DNA from: Lysobacter_C viscosus
GTDB taxonomy: Bacteria > Pseudomonadota > Gammaproteobacteria > Xanthomonadales > Xanthomonadaceae
Direction: 5' to 3'
Length of the DNA stretch: 64,000 nt
Assembly (NCBI RefSeq): GCF_046600715.1
Contig: NZ_JBJMAV010000004.1
Location: forward strand, 1-64,000
Below, piece by piece: positions 25,980 to 34,465 of this stretch. The position numbers and the translations under genes are program-made. The first letter of the stretch is position 1; each line of letters starts with the position of its first letter. The notes beneath the pieces are model-generated. The model did not search any database, had not been told where the DNA came from, and saw only the letters and a list, made by a program, of their open reading frames with translations.

Positions 25980-26438
25980 TCAGGTCCGCCGAGGCTTCAG
26001 TGACTGCACCTTGAGGAACGTGTGGTCGCCGATGGTCGCCACCTGGTAGGCATTGCGCCAGCTCGGCGCTGCGATTGCGTGTGCGAGGAAGTGGCTGGCA
26101 CCCGGCACGATCTCCTTGCGCTCCCCGATCGGAAGCGCCCAGTTGCGCTCCGCTTCCAGGGCCACCGTTACCGCCTCGCCCCATGCTTCGGTGTTGCTCA
26201 GGCGCGTATTGGGCGACACGATGGTCGGTGCAAACTGCTTGCGCGCGGTGACTACTGAGCACGTCGAGTCACCCCACAAGCCACTGTCGCGCCGGCGCAG
26301 AGCGACTTCTGCCACCGCCTGCTGGCCCCTAACCGACTGGTCGCGCGCCTCCAGGTACAGCGTTGCGCTCAGGCACAGCGAATCGGCGGTTTGTGGCGGC
26401 AATACGGAGGCCAACCACAGGATCCAGGCCAGTTTCAT
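25980..26438 (-). CDS. SleB/CwlJ-family cell wall hydrolase
   Basis: A 152-residue protein with a hydrophobic N-terminus (MKLAWILWLASVLPPQTADS), probably a signal peptide. CLSATLYLEARDQSVRGQQA resembles the catalytic start of the Hydrolase_2 (SleB) domain with its key Glu in EAR, followed by CSVVTARKQFAP and GASHFLAHAIAAPSW. The family cleaves peptidoglycan in spore formers and occurs as small secreted enzymes in Gram-negatives and phages. AAGGAG is 5 bases before the ATG. Convergent with prpC; no phage genes surround it. Confidence 0.8.
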   Translation of the reverse strand: MKLAWILWLASVLPPQTADSLCLSATLYLEARDQSVRGQQAVAEVALRRRDSGLWGDSTCSVVTARKQFAPTIVSPNTRLSNTEAWGEAVTVALEAERNWALPIGERKEIVPGASHFLAHAIAAPSWRNAYQVATIGDHTFLKVQSLKPRRT

Positions 26439-26846
26439 ATCTACTCCTTGCTCCGTTGCGCTGGCCGCACTTCAGCGTCCGCTCCCGGTGGGAGGCGGTG
26501 ACTTCGGTTTCGACCGGCATGGCGTACTGGGGAGGGCTGCGGCCGCGTTCCTGAAGGATGCGACTCCAAGGTCGCGTGCGGCGCGCTTTGCCCCGGGCCG
26601 TAGTCCACGTGATTGCGTGGGCGGCGAGGGTGCCACCGTCGGGTGGCTGGATAAAGTTGGCGCACGGTACAGTCCGTGGCATAAACGCCAGGTGAACAGG
26701 TGGCGCAAGTTGTGGATTGTTTTGAAGTTTTTCCCTGGGATATGTGCTCTTGCAAGCATCGAGAGTGGTGTTGGGCGGGGCTCACCGCGGATGGAGCGGC
26801 AGTATCAAAACGGCGCCTCAGGCTTGTTACACGCCCGGTGTCAGGG
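26439..26846. other. 408-base gap between the hydrolase and fadH genes
   Basis: I see no convincing gene. Around 26660-26760 the sequence is clearly more A+T-rich than the rest. On the minus strand TTGCGC near 26711 and TTTATG 17 bases further on could be a promoter for the hydrolase gene. Short minus-strand ORFs here (26472-26759, 26329-26682) look like GC-driven shadows with no recognisable motif. Confidence 0.4.
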
Positions 26847-28880
26847 TCAAAGCCGGGCCGCCAGTCGGCTTCCCTGCGCGATCGCCCGCTTGGCATCGAG
26901 CTCAGTGGCGACGTCCGCTCCTCCGATCACGTGGCATTGGCGTCCCTGGGCCTCCAACGCTTCCGCCAGCGGGCGAAGCGGAGACTGGCCCGCGCACACC
27001 ACGACGTGGTCCACCGCCAGCGTCCGGGGCTGACCGTCCACGGTGATGTGCAAGCCCTCATCGTCGATGCGAACGTACTGGACCCCCCCCAGCATGGTCA
27101 CGTCCTTTGACTTCAACGTGGCGCGGTGTATCCAGCCCGTTGTCTTGCCCAGACGTGCGCCGGGCCTGCCCGCGCTTCGCTGCAGCAACCAAACGCGGCG
27201 TGCGGGAGGAACGGGCTGACGGGGGACAAGCCCGCCACGACTGGTGTCGTACGCCAGGTCGACGCCCCACTCCGTGCGCCACCGATCCGCATCCAGCGCC
27301 AGCGACGGCTCCGCAGGGTCGTGCACGAGGTACTCCGCCACGTCGAACCCGATTCCACCTGCTCCGATGATCGCGACGGAGCCACCGGGTACGACGCGCC
27401 CGGTCAGAACGTCTACATAGCCCACGACGTTGGGGCGGTCCCCGCCGGGGATATCGATGAGACGAGGGGTAATGCCGGTGGCAACGACCACTTCGTCGAA
27501 TCCGTGGAGCTCGTTGACGTCCACGTGTGTGTCCAGGCGCAGTGCCACGCCGGTTTGCGTTATCCGTCGCGAGAAGTAGCGGAGCGTCTCGTGGAATTCC
27601 TCCTTGCCCGGTATCCGCTTGGCCAGGTTGAATTGCCCGCCGATCTCGCCTGCGCGGTCGAACAGGGTGACCGCATGGCCGCGTTCCGCCGCTACCGTGG
27701 CGCACGCAAGCCCGGCGGGACCGGCACCGACCACCGCGATCTTCCTGGCGGTCGCCGCCGGGGCGTAGTTGAGTTCGGTTTCCGCGCACGCACGCGGATT
27801 CACCAGGCAACTGGCCCACTTGTTCTCGAACACGTGGTCCAGGCAGGCCTGGTTGCAGGCGATGCAGGTATTGATGTCGCTGGCGCGCCCTGCCCGGGCC
27901 TTGGAGACCCACTCCGGGTCGGCCAGCAGCGGCCGGGCCATCGACACCATGTCGGCCTGGCCCGCGGCAAGGATGCGCTCGGCGACATCGGGCATGTTGA
28001 TGCGGTTGGTCGCGATCAGGGGAACACCGACCTCCGGCTTGAGCCGGGCGGTGATGCCGGCGAATGCGCCGCGGGGTACCGACGTGGCGATGGTCGGCAC
28101 CCGCGCTTCATGCCAGCCTACTCCGGTATTGATCAGGGTGGCGCCGGCCGCTTCGACCGCTTTTGCTTGTGCGACCACTTCGTCCCAGGTGGCGCCTTCA
28201 TCCACCAGGTCGATCATCGAGAGCCGGTAGATCAGGATGAAGTCCGGGCCACAGGCTTCGCGGATGCGGCGCACTATTTCCACGGCGAATCGCATCCTGT
28301 GAGCGGCATCACCGCCCCACGCGTCGTTGCGTCGGTTGGTGCGGGGTACCGTGAACTGGTTGAGCAGGTACCCCTCCGATCCCATCACCTCCACGCCGTC
28401 GTACCCCGCATCGCGGGCAAGGCGCGCGCTGTTGGCGAACGCCGCGATCTGCCGTTCGACGCCGCGCGCGCCGAGCGCCCGGGGAGTGAAGGGATTGATG
28501 GGAGATTTCAATCGGGAGGGCGCTACCTGCAAGGGATGGTAGGCGTAGCGACCGGCATGCAGGATCTGAAGGCATATGCGGCTGTCTTCCGCATGCACCG
28601 CCCGGGTTACCAAGCGGTGCTTGCGTGCTTCCCAGGGCCACCCCAGCTTTCCGCCAAAGGGCTTGAGCCAGCCGCTGATGTTGGGCGAGAAACCGCCGGT
28701 GACCATGAGTCCAACACCTCCGGCGGCACGTTCGGCGAAATACCGCGCCAGTCTGGGGAAGTCCGCGGCGCGATCTTCGAGCCCGGTATGCATCGATCCC
28801 ATCAGAACCCGGTTGGGGAGGGTGCAGAACCCAAGGTCCAGGGGGGAAAAGAGATTGGGGTAGGGCAGGGGGCTCGACAT
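26847..28880 (-). CDS. fadH: 2,4-dienoyl-CoA reductase (NADPH), FadH type
   Basis: A 677-residue iron-sulfur flavoenzyme that removes double bonds during beta-oxidation of polyunsaturated fatty acids. The N-terminal half is an OYE-like FMN barrel (LPNRVLMGSMHTGLED; GYDGVEVMGSEGYLLNQF). C-x2-C-x3-C-x11-C in CIACNQACLDHVF and ASCLVNPRA binds a 4Fe-4S cluster. The C-terminal half has FAD/NADPH motifs VVGAGPAGLACATVAAERG and SVAIIGAGGIGFDVAEYL. Length matches E. coli FadH (672). The start at 28880 avoids extension into the gap. Confidence 0.95.
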   Translation of the reverse strand: MSSPLPYPNLFSPLDLGFCTLPNRVLMGSMHTGLEDRAADFPRLARYFAERAAGGVGLMVTGGFSPNISGWLKPFGGKLGWPWEARKHRLVTRAVHAEDSRICLQILHAGRYAYHPLQVAPSRLKSPINPFTPRALGARGVERQIAAFANSARLARDAGYDGVEVMGSEGYLLNQFTVPRTNRRNDAWGGDAAHRMRFAVEIVRRIREACGPDFILIYRLSMIDLVDEGATWDEVVAQAKAVEAAGATLINTGVGWHEARVPTIATSVPRGAFAGITARLKPEVGVPLIATNRINMPDVAERILAAGQADMVSMARPLLADPEWVSKARAGRASDINTCIACNQACLDHVFENKWASCLVNPRACAETELNYAPAATARKIAVVGAGPAGLACATVAAERGHAVTLFDRAGEIGGQFNLAKRIPGKEEFHETLRYFSRRITQTGVALRLDTHVDVNELHGFDEVVVATGITPRLIDIPGGDRPNVVGYVDVLTGRVVPGGSVAIIGAGGIGFDVAEYLVHDPAEPSLALDADRWRTEWGVDLAYDTSRGGLVPRQPVPPARRVWLLQRSAGRPGARLGKTTGWIHRATLKSKDVTMLGGVQYVRIDDEGLHITVDGQPRTLAVDHVVVCAGQSPLRPLAEALEAQGRQCHVIGGADVATELDAKRAIAQGSRLAARL

Positions 28881-29221
28881 AGGGGGGGCTCGTGTGTGGT
28901 CGTACGGGTGCGTATGGATTTCACCTGAAGCGTACTGGACACGTGTGACCCTGCCCAAGGCCTCTGGCGCCAGCAGCTGGCAACCCCGCCGGTTGGCCCT
29001 GCTGACACGTTCCAGAGAGGCTTCCAGCGGCCCCAATTATGAACGGGACTTGACGGAGCCTCGGGAGGTTCGGGAACCAAGGTGGATGTTAGGCGTAAGT
29101 TAACGCGGCTTTCACGGGGGCAAACCTAATCTGCGCCGCGATGGCGTCGCACTGGCGACCGTCCTGACGTTAGGAACCTCGCAGACGCGGTTTCCCTTTT
29201 TTCGATCCCAAGGAGCATTAA
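28881..29221. other. 341-base divergent gap between fadH and the first ompA-like gene
   Basis: No ORF of note. It should hold the promoters of both genes. GTTA near 29090 and TAAC at 29101-29104 flank a 9-base core, resembling the TGTTAA-N6-TTAACA site upstream of the second OmpA gene. AAGGAG lies just before the start of the plus-strand gene. I could not place -35/-10 boxes with confidence. Confidence 0.4.
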
Positions 29222-30337
29222 ATGAATAAGAAACTCCTCTGCGCCGCCTTGTTGGGTGGTCTGAGTCTGGCGGGCGCCGCCAATGCCCAGCAATTCGACG
29301 ATCGCTGGTACATCACCGGCTCGACCGGCTTCAACCTCCAGGACAACGAGCGCGACACCAACAACGCGCCGTTCGTCACCCTCGGCCTGGGCAAGTTCAT
29401 CAACCCGTACTGGTCTGTCGACGGTGAGTTGAACTACCAGAATCCCAACCGTGCCTCGAACCAGGACCTCAACTGGTCGCAGTACGGCATCTCCTTCGAC
29501 GCGCGCCGTCACTTCATCGCCGAGGGCCGCAACTGGAATCCGTACCTGCTGATGGGTCTGGGCTACCAGCGCGAAGAGATCGAGCATGACAACTTCCCGA
29601 ATCCGAACTCTCCGTTCGAGGAAGACGTCAGTGGCGTCGCCGCGAAGTTCGGCGCTGGCCTCCAGGGCGACCTTGGGCGCGTCAAGATCCGCACCGAGCT
29701 CGCGTACCGCGTGAACAACGCCATTGATAACACCGAGTCCGCGCTGCGCCTGGACGATCCGCCGCCGGAGCGCAACGACGGTCCGGATTGGTACGGCGAC
29801 GTGCTGGCTTCGGTTGGCGTCGTGATCCCGCTGGGTCCCGAGCCGGTTGCTCCGGTGGGTCCGGCCCCCGTCGGCCCGAGCTGCGCAGACCTGGACGACG
29901 ACGGTGACGGCGTCAACAACTGCAACGACAAGTGCCCGGATTCGCAGGCTGGCCAGACTATCGGTCCGGACGGCTGCCCGGTGCCGGTGTCGATCGACCT
30001 GCGTGGCGTGAACTTCGACTTCGATCGTTCGACCCTGCGTCCGGACGCCGTTGCGATCCTCAACGAGGCCGTCCAGATCCTGCAGCGCTACCCGGAGCTG
30101 CGCGTGGAAGTGGCCGGTCACACCGACCTGTGCGGCACCGACGCGTACAACCAGTCGCTGTCGGAGCGTCGTGCCTCGGCCGTCTACGACTACCTGAGCA
30201 GCAACGGAATCGATGCCTCGCGCATGGCGGGCCCGAACGGTTACGGCGAGAGCCGCCCGCTGGAGCCGACCGCCCAGACCTTGCCGGAGTGCAAGAACGA
30301 GCGGAACCGTCGCACCGAGCTGAACGTGCAGAACTGA
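29222..30337 (+). CDS. OmpA-family outer membrane protein (copy 1)
   Basis: A 371-residue protein: signal peptide ending ANAQQ (residues 1-22), an 8-strand beta-barrel region to about residue 200 (GSTGFNLQDN, WNPYLLMGLGYQREE), a Pro-rich linker (GPEPVAPVGPAPVGP), a calcium-type DLDDDGDGVNNCNDKCP repeat, and an OmpA C-terminal domain with HTDLCGTDAYNQSLSERRA that binds peptidoglycan. It likely anchors the outer membrane. It is tandem with a second copy; from the DxD repeat to beyond the stop, the two are almost identical in DNA. Confidence 0.93.
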   Translation: MNKKLLCAALLGGLSLAGAANAQQFDDRWYITGSTGFNLQDNERDTNNAPFVTLGLGKFINPYWSVDGELNYQNPNRASNQDLNWSQYGISFDARRHFIAEGRNWNPYLLMGLGYQREEIEHDNFPNPNSPFEEDVSGVAAKFGAGLQGDLGRVKIRTELAYRVNNAIDNTESALRLDDPPPERNDGPDWYGDVLASVGVVIPLGPEPVAPVGPAPVGPSCADLDDDGDGVNNCNDKCPDSQAGQTIGPDGCPVPVSIDLRGVNFDFDRSTLRPDAVAILNEAVQILQRYPELRVEVAGHTDLCGTDAYNQSLSERRASAVYDYLSSNGIDASRMAGPNGYGESRPLEPTAQTLPECKNERNRRTELNVQN

Positions 30338-30405
30338 TCCACCCGGGCGGGCCTTCGGGCCCGCCCACTCGGTACCTGAAGCCCGGCCTTGTGCCGGGCT
30401 TTTTT
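29881..30405. repeat. Direct repeat, copy 1 (3' half of ompA-like gene plus terminator)
   Basis: This 525-base block aligns without gaps to 31158-31682 with 7 mismatches (about 98.7 percent identity). Mismatches cluster at the 5' end (29959-30005 region); only two occur in the last 400 bases. The flanking 5' halves of the two genes are far less alike, which points to gene conversion or recent partial duplication. Confidence 0.93.
30345..30405 (+). terminator. Double hairpin terminator after OmpA copy 1
   Basis: First hairpin: 9-bp stem (30345-30353 with 30358-30366) capped by a UUCG tetraloop. Second: AAGCCCGGC (30379-30387) with GCCGGGCTT (30393-30401) and a T-run to 30405. The same pair recurs after copy 2. 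Confidence 0.9.
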
Positions 30406-30423
30406 GCGATTGGAGACAGCAAG

Positions 30424-30462
30424 TGTTAAGGGATATTAACAGGCGCCTTGACGGTGTATCAT
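30424..30462 (+). promoter_or_regulatory. Inverted repeat and promoter-like region before OmpA copy 2
   Basis: TGTTAA (30424-30429) and TTAACA (30436-30441) form a perfect 6-6-6 inverted repeat in an A+T-rich patch. A TATCAT (30457-30462) could be the -10 with the right arm of the repeat overlapping the -35 zone, so a repressor or activator could bind here. No regulator can be named. Confidence 0.4.
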
Positions 30463-30540
30463 CCGCGCGCCAGCGACTGCGGCGGTTCTCGGGCCGCTGC
30501 ACCGTCCTGCACATCGCCCGATCAACCCAAGGAGTCGTAT

Positions 30541-31614
30541 ATGAAGATCCGCTTGCTGAGCACCGCGTTGTTGGCGGGCCTGGCCTTTTCGGCCAACGCG
30601 CAGGAGTTCGATGACCGCTGGTACCTGACCGGTTCCACCGGTTTCAATATCCAGGACAACGACCGCGGTACCAACAGCGCACCGTTCCTGTCCGCAGGCC
30701 TGGGCAAGTTCATCAGCCCCGTCTGGTCGCTGGACGGTGAGCTCAACTACCAGAACCCGAATCTCGAAGCGAATCAGGACCTCAACTGGTCGCAGTACGG
30801 TTTCTCGCTGGACCTGCGTCGTCACTTCATCGCCGAGGGCCGCAACTGGAACCCCTATGCGTTGATCGGACTGGGCATGCAGCGCGCGGAAGAAGAGTAC
30901 GACGCATTCCCGAGCCCGGATTCCCCCGGCCAGCGCGAGGACAGCAGCTTCGCCGCCAAGTTCGGCATGGGCCTGCAGGGTGACCTGGGCCGCGTCGGCA
31001 TCCGTACCGAGCTGGCCTACCGGGCCGACTTTGACGGCGACAGCGTGAACGCACCTGAAGAAGACTGGTTCGGCGACGTGCTCGCCACGGTCGGCGTCGT
31101 GATCCCGTTGGGTCCGGAGCCTGTTGCCCCGATCGCGCCGGCCCCGGTCGGCCCGAACTGCGCAGACCTGGACGACGACGGTGACGGCGTCAACAACTGC
31201 AACGACAAGTGCCCGGATTCGCAGGCTGGCCAGACGATCGGTCCGGACGGCTGCCCGGTGCCGGTTTCGATCGACCTGAAGGGCGTGAACTTCGACTTCG
31301 ATCGTTCGACCCTGCGTCCGGACGCCGTTGCGATCCTCAACGAGGCCGTCCAGATCCTGCAGCGCTACCCGGAGCTGCGCGTGGAAGTGGCCGGTCACAC
31401 CGACCTGTGCGGCACCGACGCGTACAACCAGTCGCTGTCGGAGCGTCGTGCCTCGGCCGTCTACGACTACCTGAGCAGCAACGGCATCGATGCCTCGCGC
31501 ATGGCGGGCCCGAACGGTTACGGCGAGAGCCGCCCGCTGGAGCCGACCGCCCAGACCTTGCCGGAGTGCAAGAACGAGCGGAACCGTCGCACCGAGCTGA
31601 ACGTGCAGAACTGA
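30541..31614 (+). CDS. OmpA-family outer membrane protein (copy 2)
   Basis: A 357-residue paralogue of the preceding protein with the same plan: signal peptide ending SANAQ, beta-barrel, Pro-rich linker, DLDDDGDGVNNCNDKCP repeat and identical OmpA domain apart from one substitution (Lys for Arg in SIDLKGVNF). AAGGAG precedes the ATG at 30541; an in-frame start at 30448 is rejected because it runs through the promoter region. The barrel differs mainly in the extracellular loop near residues 120-175, suggesting different surface exposure of the two proteins. Confidence 0.93.
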   Translation: MKIRLLSTALLAGLAFSANAQEFDDRWYLTGSTGFNIQDNDRGTNSAPFLSAGLGKFISPVWSLDGELNYQNPNLEANQDLNWSQYGFSLDLRRHFIAEGRNWNPYALIGLGMQRAEEEYDAFPSPDSPGQREDSSFAAKFGMGLQGDLGRVGIRTELAYRADFDGDSVNAPEEDWFGDVLATVGVVIPLGPEPVAPIAPAPVGPNCADLDDDGDGVNNCNDKCPDSQAGQTIGPDGCPVPVSIDLKGVNFDFDRSTLRPDAVAILNEAVQILQRYPELRVEVAGHTDLCGTDAYNQSLSERRASAVYDYLSSNGIDASRMAGPNGYGESRPLEPTAQTLPECKNERNRRTELNVQN

Positions 31615-31682
31615 TCCACCCGGGCGGGCCTTCGGGCCCGCCTACTCGGTACCTGAAGCCCGGCCTTGTGCCGGGCTTTTTC
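31158..31682. repeat. Direct repeat, copy 2
   Basis: Partner of the block at 29881-30405, offset by exactly 1277 bases with no insertions or deletions. It includes both terminator hairpins. Confidence 0.93.
31622..31681 (+). terminator. Double hairpin terminator after OmpA copy 2
   Basis: Same UUCG-capped hairpin (31622-31643) and second hairpin AAGCCCGGC/GCCGGGCTT (31656-31678) with T-run as after copy 1; one base differs in the first stem, changing a G-C pair to G-T. Confidence 0.9.
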
Positions 31683-31776
31683 GTGCGCGTTCCGGTTGTG
31701 GCGCGGCATGCGCGCACCTACACTCGAATTCCGATGCGCCTTGGCGCGTCACCCGGTCCGATTACTGGAGCTGCGC

Positions 31777-32427
31777 ATGCGTCGACTTGTCCTTGCCCTT
31801 GTTTCGCTGACGGGCGCCGCAATGGCGCATGCGCAGGGCGTCGAATCGTGTGCGTCGTTGGCCGCGCCACGGGCACTGCCCGTGCAGCCCACGGTGGTCG
31901 CGCCGCTGGCACCGGGCCTGGCCACGCCGAGCCACCAGTTAGGCGCACCGACCGGCGTGCTGGCCAATGCATTCGACGAGTCCCGTTCCGTTGACCAGGT
32001 GCTGTTTCGACTCCAGCTCGAGCAGTGTCGCAGCGTGGCGTCGCTGATGCCGCCGGTGTCCCCGGCCGCGCCGCTCCCGGCCGCGGTCCCCGGCGTCGCC
32101 CCGGGCACCGTCCAGCCCGTCGCCCCGACCTCGACTGACCCGGCGGCCTACCAGCCGAAGACCGAGTTCGACAATACGCCCTGGCGGTTCGACATGAACC
32201 AGAACGGCAAGCGGATGACCGCTGACGAATTCAGCGCCTGGATGAAGTCCAAGGGCGTGCGGGTCGCCCGCGGTGCACCAAAGGCTGCCCCCACGATGGT
32301 TGATCCCGCGGCGCCGGTTGTCGAAGGCGAAGTGCAGGCCGTGCCTGCGGCCATGCCCTCTCCCCCGCCTGCAGCCGAGGTCCCGCCGCCGGAAGCCGCG
32401 CAGCCCGAAGTGGACGGTGACCAGTAG
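31777..32427 (+). CDS. Secreted protein of unknown function, Pro/Ala-rich
   Basis: A 216-residue protein with a signal peptide (MRRLVLALVSLTGAAMAHAQ). The middle and end are low-complexity Pro/Ala/Val. The one compact conserved-looking block is TPWRFDMNQNGKRMTADEFS followed by AWMKSKGVRVARG, near residues 140-172. Two Cys (residues near 25 and 88) could form a disulfide. It is downstream of the OmpA pair and may be an envelope protein; I do not recognise the family. TGGAG precedes the ATG. Confidence 0.75.
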   Translation: MRRLVLALVSLTGAAMAHAQGVESCASLAAPRALPVQPTVVAPLAPGLATPSHQLGAPTGVLANAFDESRSVDQVLFRLQLEQCRSVASLMPPVSPAAPLPAAVPGVAPGTVQPVAPTSTDPAAYQPKTEFDNTPWRFDMNQNGKRMTADEFSAWMKSKGVRVARGAPKAAPTMVDPAAPVVEGEVQAVPAAMPSPPPAAEVPPPEAAQPEVDGDQ

Positions 32428-32460
32428 GCGGGCTCGTCGGCTTCCCCGGATCCAGGAATG

Positions 32461-32481
32461 GCGGCCGCATCTTGCGGCCGC
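32461..32481. repeat. GC palindrome between the secreted protein and pseudouridine synthase genes
   Basis: GCGGCCGC (32461-32468) and its copy (32474-32481) form an 8-bp hairpin with an ATCTT loop, ending 7 bases before the next ATG. There is no T-run. It may be a weak terminator or affect translation of the next gene. Confidence 0.45.
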
Positions 32482-32488
32482 TTCGCCA

Positions 32489-33229
32489 ATGAAGCGCCCA
32501 CCGGTCCGACACGGTTTGGCACGCGTGCTGTCCAAGCGCGGCGTGTGTTCGCGCAGCCAAGCCGCGCAGTGGGTGCAAGCTGGCCGCGTGCGAGTGGACG
32601 GGCGGGTGGTGCGCGATCCCGAATACCCCGTTGTTGAGGGCCGCCATGTCGTCGAAGTCGATGATGGGCGGCTGGCACCGCCCGTTCGGCACTACATCGC
32701 GCTCAACAAGCCCCGCGGTCTGGTGACCACCGCCAGCGACGAGCGGGGTCGGGGCACCGTCTACCAGTGCCTGGAGGGCAGCGGGTTGCCGTGGATGGCA
32801 CCCGTGGGCCGCCTGGACAAGGCAAGCGAGGGGCTCCTGCTGATGTGCAACGACCCGGCCTGGGCTGCCGTGATCACCAGCCCGGCCACGGGTCCGGACA
32901 AGACCTACCACGTGCAGGTTGACCGGGTACCTCACGAGTCCCTGCTGGACGCAGTCCGCGCCGGCGCCGCCGCCCTCGACGGCGAGCATCTGCATGCGAA
33001 GTCGGTCCGCCTGCTGCGGGCCGGGACGCGCAACGCGTGGCTCGAGGTGGTGCTGGATGAGGGGCGCAACCGGCAGATCCGGCGGTTGCTGTCGGCGTTC
33101 GATCTGTCGGTGTCGCGGCTGGTGCGAGTCCGGATTGGCGCCGTGGCCCTGGGTGATCTCGCCAAAGGCGCGTGGCGTGAACTGTCACCGGAAGAGGTGG
33201 CCTCGCTGGCGCCCGAGACGATGTCGTAG
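32489..33229 (+). CDS. 23S/16S rRNA pseudouridine synthase, RsuA/RluB/E/F family
   Basis: A 246-residue enzyme that isomerises uridine in rRNA. An S4 RNA-binding domain comes first (LARVLSKRGVCSRSQAAQWV, GRVRVDGRVV), then the catalytic domain with YIALNKPRGLVTT and the catalytic Asp in PVGRLDKASEGLLL, and EGRNRQIRRLL. The target uridine cannot be assigned by sight. The start at 32489 gives the family N-terminus; earlier in-frame starts overlap the previous gene. Confidence 0.93.
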   Translation: MKRPPVRHGLARVLSKRGVCSRSQAAQWVQAGRVRVDGRVVRDPEYPVVEGRHVVEVDDGRLAPPVRHYIALNKPRGLVTTASDERGRGTVYQCLEGSGLPWMAPVGRLDKASEGLLLMCNDPAWAAVITSPATGPDKTYHVQVDRVPHESLLDAVRAGAAALDGEHLHAKSVRLLRAGTRNAWLEVVLDEGRNRQIRRLLSAFDLSVSRLVRVRIGAVALGDLAKGAWRELSPEEVASLAPETMS

Positions 33230-33254
33230 GACGCCGCCCCGTATCCGGCAGTTC

Positions 33255-34448
33255 TCAGGCGTCGATCACGCCCAGCTCCCGACCGATCAGCATGAAAGCA
33301 TCAATCGCGCGGTCCAGCTGCTGGCGGGTGTGCGCCGCCGACATCTGCGTGCGGATCCGGGCTTGGCCCTTGGGGACGACCGGGAAGAAGAAGCCGATCG
33401 CATAGATCCCCTCCTCCAGCAAGCGCTTGGCAAACTGCTGGGCGAGGGGGGCGTCGTACAGCATGACCGGGACGATTGGATGCTCGCCGGGCTTGAGGTC
33501 GAAGCCGGCCGCGGCCATGCGCTCGCGGAAATACGCCGTGTTCTGGGCCAGCTGTGATCGAAGGTCCCCGGCCGAGGCCAGCATTTCAAATGCACGGGTA
33601 CCGGCGGCGACCACGTGCGGGGGCAGCGAGTTGGAGAACAGGTACGGACGCGAGCGCTGGCGCAGGAGCTCGACCACCTCCGCGCTGGCGGTGGTGAAGC
33701 CGCCCAGCGCGCCACCCATGGCCTTCCCCAGGGTGCCGGTGATGATGTCGATCTTCTCCAGTACGCCCTTGACCTCGGCCGAGCCGCGGCCGTTGGCGCC
33801 CAGGAAGCCGGTCGCATGGCATTCGTCGATGTGCACCAGCGCGCCGTACTTGCCTGCGAGATCCGTGATGCGGTCCAGGGGCGCGATGAAGCCATCCATG
33901 GAGAACACGCCATCGGTGGTGATCAGTTTTGTCCGTGCACCGGCGGCGTCGGCCGCCCGCAGCTGCGCTTCCAGGTCGGCCATGTCGCAATTGGCGTAGC
34001 GGAAGCGCTTGGCCTTGCACAGGCGCACGCCATCGATGATCGAGGCATGGTTGAGCGCGTCGGAAATGATCGCGTCTTCTTCCCCCAGCAGCGGCTCGAA
34101 CAGGCCGCCGTTGGCATCGAAGCAGGCCGCGTACAGGATCGTGTCCTGCTTGCCGAAGAAATCCGAGATCGTCTTTTCGAGCTGCTTGTGCAGGTCCTGG
34201 GTGCCGCAGATGAAACGCACCGACGCCATGCCAAAGCCGTGCGAGTCCAGCGCGTCCTTGGCCACCGCGATGATGTCCGGGTGGTCCGCCAGACCCAGGT
34301 AGTTGTTGGCGCAGAAGTTCAGCACCGTGCGGCCGTCGGCCAGCGTGATCTCGGCGGACTGGGGCGAGGTGATGATCCGTTCGGCCTTGAACAGGCCCTG
34401 TTCGCGGATGGCTTCGAGTTCGTGCGCGTAACGTTCAGTCAAGGACAT
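33255..34448 (-). CDS. kbl: 2-amino-3-ketobutyrate CoA ligase (glycine C-acetyltransferase)
   Basis: A 397-residue PLP enzyme of the alpha-oxoamine synthase family that splits 2-amino-3-ketobutyrate with CoA to glycine and acetyl-CoA. LNFCANNYLGLADHP near residue 43, ACFDANGGLFEPLL, VHIDECHATGFLG and the PLP lysine in GTLGKAMGGALGG are visible. The start at 34448 (MSLTERYAHELE) fits E. coli Kbl (398). It acts on the product of tdh, which lies upstream on the same strand, separated by a repeat. Confidence 0.96.
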   Translation of the reverse strand: MSLTERYAHELEAIREQGLFKAERIITSPQSAEITLADGRTVLNFCANNYLGLADHPDIIAVAKDALDSHGFGMASVRFICGTQDLHKQLEKTISDFFGKQDTILYAACFDANGGLFEPLLGEEDAIISDALNHASIIDGVRLCKAKRFRYANCDMADLEAQLRAADAAGARTKLITTDGVFSMDGFIAPLDRITDLAGKYGALVHIDECHATGFLGANGRGSAEVKGVLEKIDIITGTLGKAMGGALGGFTTASAEVVELLRQRSRPYLFSNSLPPHVVAAGTRAFEMLASAGDLRSQLAQNTAYFRERMAAAGFDLKPGEHPIVPVMLYDAPLAQQFAKRLLEEGIYAIGFFFPVVPKGQARIRTQMSAAHTRQQLDRAIDAFMLIGRELGVIDA

Positions 34449-34465
34449 GGGGGATCCCGGTGGTC

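Noticed and set aside
25980..26438. Prophage remnant around the SleB-type hydrolase
   Set aside because: No integrase, holin, tail or attachment-site sequence nearby; neighbours are core metabolic genes.
26472..26759. Small minus-strand ORF in the hydrolase-fadH gap
   Set aside because: No ribosome site or recognisable motif; composition fits chance in GC-rich DNA.
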